This document shows, one piece after another, positions 59,420-64,000 of a stretch of DNA of 64,000 bases. Within the stretch, counting starts at the first letter, position 1. Every line of letters starts with the position of its first letter. A program made the translations under genes and the position numbers. The notes under the pieces are model-generated. The model had not been told where the DNA came from, did not search any database, and saw only the letters and a program-made list of their open reading frames with translations. The stretch is from Camellia lanceoleosa. Lineage: Eukaryota > Streptophyta > Magnoliopsida > Ericales > Theaceae. The DNA is taken from the NCBI GenBank assembly GCA_025200525.1, contig CM045763.1, forward strand, positions 62,321,018 to 62,385,017, written 5' to 3'.

Positions 59420-60693
59420 GCGGCGTTATCACCTTATTGTCAATGAGATCTTGAATCTCATGACGCAGCCTATAGCATTGATCAGTGTCATAACTGTGCT
59501 GCTGGTAAAAAGCGCAGTATTTGGCTGGGTTGTGTTTCGGAGGGAGAGGATAGGGTGGTGGGCATTATTCTAACGGCTTAAGATGCCCTTTTTTGATCAA
59601 GACCCCTAAGGCTTTGGACAAAGGCATATAAAGTGGGGTAAATACCTTTTGAGACTAGGCCTGGCCGGTTGAGGTTTGTGGAGTTATGTTGGATGTATTG
59701 GCGAACGGGTTAGCAGTTTTGGATGTGGTGGTGACCATACTCACATCTGAAGACCGTGTAGAGGTGCTACCACTCATGGTTGCATTGGAGCTGCGTGTAA
59801 AGGGCCTCTTGGGCTGTTCCTTCTCATTGTCTATCAAGCCCTGCTTGGACCCCTATTTTATGGAGTTCAACAAATGTAAACAAAGACAAGACTATCATCT
59901 TCTGTAATAATCTCCCTTGCAAGTTACGGACCACCATTCTGATTTGGTCCTTTTAAGATGGCCTGATAGTCATCATAGAGGCCTTAGCCCTCAATCTTGT
60001 TACAAAGTCCAAGAAGCCCTCCTTCGGCTCCTGACGAGTCACTTCAAGTTCACGGGTTCTGACCTCGATCTGAGTATCGTAGAAGTACTGCGCGATGAAG
60101 GCTTCAACCTTTTCTTTCCAGCTCCGTTTCATGGAGTTTTCCAACTTTGCAAACCAGATGGCCGCTATACCCGACAGGGTCTGGCCAAAAAACGATAGCT
60201 TCTGAAGTCTGGTAAGGCCAATTGGTCTCAAGATATCAAAGAATAAATGCAAATGGACCATGGGATCCTCGGAGCTGTCAAACCGATCTATGTACGGCAT
60301 CTTGAATCTGTCTGTGTATCCATCTTCAATGTCAGGGATTGAATTCACGCCCTGCGCCTGCCTGAAGAGCTTTTCTAGCTTATTGACCTTTAATGCAGTA
60401 GGGTCAACCTCGAATTCAAATGGCGCCTTCGTTTGGTATGTTGGTGCCTTAGAGGTTTGAGGTGGGATCGGATTTACCGGAATACCCAGATTCTCTTAGA
60501 CATTGACAGTGACCCCGGGTGCTGGAATGCCTGCTGAAGGTGCATGGGAAGCAGAAGCTACTACCGGTTGTAGTTGCTATTGCTGAAGCCTATTTATCAC
60601 TTCTGCTTGGCGGGCTGTGATCTCTGCTTGGCGGGCAGCATCTAGCTGCATGGTTTTTATGGTCTGGTGGAGCTGACGAAACATATCTTCCAT
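59420..60693 (-). pseudogene. Retrotransposon gag of the Tat/Ogre element
   Basis: Structural protein. First plausible start is ATG at 60693 (MEDMFRQLHQTIKTMQ), followed by a coiled-coil-like AARQAEITARQAEVINRL segment. Stops follow (one just after that segment, one at 60496-60498). The retrotransposon gag core is clear at 59953-60348 (FKMPYIDRFDSSEDPMVHL, GIAAIWFAKL). The nucleocapsid knuckle near 59465-59520 is degenerate: CAFYQQHSYDTDQC lacks the usual His residues. Confidence 0.85.
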
Positions 60694-61640
60694 GCTAACT
60701 GGGGGATGTTGAACTATCAGAACTGGTGAATACTCTCTTTCTGGAGTAGAAGTAGAAAACTAAGCCTAGTTGGTCGCAGGCAAAGTAAAAAGTGACTGCT
60801 GGACTGGTGAATTATGTCTGGCCCTCCTCCGTCTGGTTACCGGTGGGAGTGAAACAAACACTGGTTGTCCCCTGACAAGATCCAAGGATCTGTAAATCCT
60901 TCTCACACAGGTCCAGAGTGCTTAGGAGATAACAGAATTGTCCGAAGCAATAGTGAAAAACAACCTTGCAAAAAGAAATAAAGCAAAAGAAAACAAGAAT
61001 CAGAAACCGCTCAGCACCTCAGCTCAGATACTAACAACACGTAGTTGCAATCATAAGCCGTAGAACTGTACTCAACACTGATTTATGCCCCAAAAACTGA
61101 TACCCAGACTTGCAACTAATACATACATTCCTATAGAGTTTCACTCTAAAAGCACATAGCAAGCAAGTGAGAGCCAAAACACCCCTATGATGGGGTAGGG
61201 TTACCCTGTCCTAGTTTCGTCAGGAACTAGGGCTCACTATGCACAATAAATGGTTTCATACAATCCTGAATTCGGGTAAGCAACCTGTCCTAGTTTGGAA
61301 CAGTCTCTACAGCTTTCGATATCCAACTAGGTCGATTGGTCAAAAAGGGTACCTTAGCAAGACCACCTAATCTGCCTCTCGCACCTAACACCGAGAAATG
61401 AAAGGAGGATCAAACGGTACAGTGGTAATCCAAATCCAAGGGTTGTGTTCCCATCGTGGCAGAGCCCGCAACTGGTCAGTCTTTTGGCAAGCTTTTCCAA
61501 GCAACCCTCTAGCAAACCGTTCAGGAATAGCCGATGGAAAACACAGTGACTTAGGCACACCAATGTAAATGAAAATGCCAAGAAACACATAAGTGTACAT
61601 AAAAAAAGTCATATCATGACTTCGAGTCAAGTTCTCTAAA
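60694..61640 (-). other. 5' untranslated leader of the Tat/Ogre element
   Basis: About 950 bp between the primer site and gag, non-coding, with scattered stops in all frames. Expected for this lineage. Confidence 0.5.
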
Positions 61641-61658
61641 TCCCCAGTAGAGTTGCCA
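61641..61658 (-). other. Primer binding site (tRNA-Arg type)
   Basis: Minus strand reads TGGCAACTCTACTGGGGA five bases inside the 5' LTR end. It resembles the TGGCGACTCCACTGGGGA-type site I recall for Ogre/Tat elements. This fixes the LTR end at 61664. Confidence 0.7.
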
Positions 61659-61663
61659 GAAAC

Positions 61664-64000
61664 TGTGGCTGGGCTTTTTCGCGCCCCCTTGCAGAAGCTT
61701 GAAAAGAAGCCCTACAGTTCGGACTCTCGCGGCTCACAAGTGCAATATGAAACTGATAAACACCAAAGAGTCCAAATCCGGCAAATCGTTTTGAAAAATT
61801 GATTTTGAATCAAAAAGTGTCAAAATTGGACTGATTTGCCAAATACAGAGTCGCCACCTAAGTATTTTATTTTAGGGAAATTTAGAAAACCCATAACTCG
61901 TGCCAAAGGCCACGTGTCCGTCATCACCAAAGTTGCCTCAGCTCGAGAACTTAGGTACGAGAGAGGCAGGTCATGAATTGAGTACCCCCGCTCGCCCGAA
62001 GATCGGCCTCTACTAACCATGATATGATTTTTTATCAACATTATGTGTTCTTATTCCAGTTATTTAAGCTAGCTTTACTATGTGATGCACACAATCAAGT
62101 ATAGACTAGTTTGCTCAATTTGGAACAATTCAACTCATGTTTGTTTGCGAAAATGGTTTGAATTTGCCACCTTAAGTGGACTTAAAGTTTGCGGATTTGC
62201 CACCAAACATAGTGGGCTTAAAACCGATTTACCACTCAACAAAGTGGGCTTAAAACATACATTTTATCGAATCGTTCCAATTCAAGCAATAAGCCTTCAT
62301 CTATAAGCATTCAAGCAGTTTATCAAATAAGTATTTAGCCTCATGGCAAGCATGCTAAACATGGCAACATTCACATTCATGCGAGTATGCTAAAGCATAA
62401 AACTCACCTAGTACTCCAGGCTAAGAAAACATAAGTTAGAAAAATATGCATGATTCTTAATTATACAAGATGCCTAATGCAACACATGCAATATGCAATT
62501 TAATAGGCTCGGCTACTAATATGGCATATGAAACAATTTAAATAACATGCGATTAAACACGTATTCAAAGATTATTGAGATAACAATATAGTTTGAATGA
62601 TGTGCCGAGCCTCGGTGCATGCAATACGAATGAATGGATGCAAGCATAAGGTATGCTAATTGAAACATATCCCTAATCTAACCATCAAAAGCAGGTAAAT
62701 AAAAAGGAAAAATACGCGGGGTTAGAAAACATACACGCACACACACACACACTTATTACAACATTACACCCTAACGAAGGAGGGTCCGAATGAAACTAGC
62801 TAAGCTACATTACTTAACTAATTATTACAACACTTGAAATGAATTAACTATTCTAAGCTAATTAATTACAAAGCAACTAAGCTAATTAATTACAACATGG
62901 ATTAATTAACTAATCTACTTAAATAGTTACAACATTTGCATGAATTAGCTAGAACTAATTAACTAAGCAAATTAACTAAATGGCCTCGGGAAACGAGGGA
63001 TGCATACATGCTCAGCTTTTTCACCCGAAGAACATCCACTGTCTGCCACTAATTGCCACTGTTGCACAACACTTACACTATTTTCCTCCTCCAGATCAAC
63101 AATGCTTTGCTTCAGAAGCATAATACCGAATTTTTCACTGGTGGCAGACCGGCCACAGATGAGGGTTTGCTGGCCAACACTGAGAGGTTGCCGGCCATTG
63201 GAGGTGGCTGGCCGACCATCGATGAGGGTTTGCCGGCCATTAGAGACAAGCCTTTCCTTGCTGCAACAGAGAACAAAACAGAGCAAGAAAGGGTTGGTCT
63301 TACAGGTTGTTTGTACCATGTATCACCCCTTATCATCAACACAAGCTCAAGGAGTGATACATTTGGCCCTCAAACCATCAATTAAGAAATTTCCATGCAT
63401 GATGGCTAAAGAACCAATTTGTACAAGTTCAATGAATGCAAAACAAGACTCAAATACCATCACCCTATCATGCATGATCAAAGGCAACGGAGACCTAGGA
63501 AAGTGGCACATGTCATCACTTTTGAGTATGAAATGTCCCATTTTCCTTGTGTTCAAATTACGTCCAATTTGAACATATGCAATGCAACACAAAGAAATGT
63601 TTATCTTGTCACTTTTACTTGCCAATTTTGTTTATACATTTTAGTTACCAAATCATTCTTTAATCAATTTATCCATTGGTGAGTGTCCTCTAAGATGAAA
63701 GAAGTGTCAACCAAGGGATAATGTAAGGCAAGAGAGAAATCACGCCGTTGATAATGAACCCTTAAAAAGGATTAAACCATTAAGCATAATCTCAATCTGA
63801 AGCTTAAAGGATCCCAAGCTTGAAACAACCCTCAAAAACAAATGAAAAAGTGAAGCATAGAGGGAGGTTGCAGAGTTTATAGTGCTGAAATGGAGTGAAA
63901 AACAACACTAAGGCCTCGTTTGAGAACAAGTTAATTTAGTAACTTTTTGACTATTTGGCTAAAATATGAGTTAAAAAAAACTAGTATGTTTGGGATGACT
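61664..64000 (-). repeat. 5' LTR of the Tat/Ogre element, cut by the window edge
   Basis: On the minus strand it ends GCCCAGCCACA, next to the primer site. It matches the 3' LTR remnant at 44325-46979 and, in opposite sense, the solo LTR at 49672-53803. By comparison with that solo LTR of 4.1 kb it should continue past the edge. It includes a short repetitive block at 63146-63245 (GATGAGGGTTTGCYGGCCA words) and an AC microsatellite (62728-62751). Its U3 start is not in view. Confidence 0.8.
63913..64000. mobile_element. Partial MITE at the window edge
   Basis: AGGCCTCGTTTGAGAACAAG followed by AACTTTTTGACTATTTGGC resembles the start of the unit at 19921 and related units. The second end lies outside the window. 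Confidence 0.4.

Larger units (their letters stand above)
44325..64000 (-). mobile_element. Tat/Ogre-lineage Ty3/gypsy retrotransposon, decayed, incomplete at right
   Basis: Minus-strand order from the right: 5' LTR (61664 to beyond the edge), tRNA-Arg-type primer site, gag, protease, acidic spacer, reverse transcriptase, RNase H, a second (archaeal-type) RNase H, integrase, an antisense gene, and a 3' LTR remnant. The second RNase H between RNase H and integrase is a feature of the Tat/Ogre lineage. Stops and frameshifts break every part. Three insertions interrupt it: 44693-46812, 49672-53803 and 54425-55391. Without them the part in view is about 12.5 kb. Confidence 0.88.

Noticed and set aside
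1..64000. CRISPR arrays, operons or prokaryotic islands
   Set aside because: All repeats are tandem arrays or transposon ends without regular spacers, and both host genes are intron-bearing plant genes.

Overview
The window is nuclear DNA of a flowering plant, most likely a eudicot. It is AT-rich, with CT/GA-rich 5' leaders, GT-AG introns, and the typical load of plant Ty3/gypsy, CACTA, hAT-like, MITE and SINE elements. Only two host genes can be supported. One is a complete five-exon cytochrome P450 of the CYP734A type (14499-18672, + strand), the family that inactivates brassinosteroids by C-26 hydroxylation. The other is a two-coding-exon gene for a nuclear Agenet (Tudor-like) plus ENT-domain protein (35623-37164, - strand, with a non-coding first exon near 38.4-38.5 kb). 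Both are named from remembered family motifs, not from a database search.

Layout. 1-2663: the 5' part of a minus-strand Ty3/gypsy element (gag, tRNA-Asp-type primer site, LTR). 2664-5978: intergenic DNA with a small CACTA element and a MITE. 5979-11498: one non-coding LTR retroelement on the minus strand, bounded by a TTATT duplication. It carries a fold-back element, a tandem duplication and a MITE. 11792-12941: a second, larger non-autonomous CACTA element. 13.0-14.5 kb: MITEs and the promoter side of the P450. 14.5-18.7 kb: CYP734A gene. 19.2-30 kb: hAT-like elements, MITEs, a tRNA-type SINE and a tiny retroposon. 30-35.3 kb: no recognised gene, one GTAC-rich MITE. 35.6-38.5 kb: Agenet/ENT gene with a MITE in its 5'UTR intron. 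40119-40931: a TRIM-like mini LTR element. 44325 to the right edge: a decayed Tat/Ogre-lineage Ty3/gypsy element, minus strand, over 19 kb with insertions.

The big element reads from right to left: 5' LTR, tRNA-Arg-type primer site, gag, protease, reverse transcriptase, RNase H, second RNase H, integrase, an antisense spliced gene, and a truncated 3' LTR. Three later insertions can be removed on paper because each left a duplication: a 967-bp hAT-like element inside RNase H, a 4.1-kb solo LTR of the same family in opposite orientation between the second RNase H and integrase, and a 2.1-kb solo LTR of another family inside the 3' LTR. The least ordinary item is the antisense, intron-containing gene downstream of integrase, whose residues recall plant mobile-domain / DUF7745-type proteins. 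I found no CRISPR, operon-like or clearly new defence or metabolic system. The interest lies in nested transposon structure.
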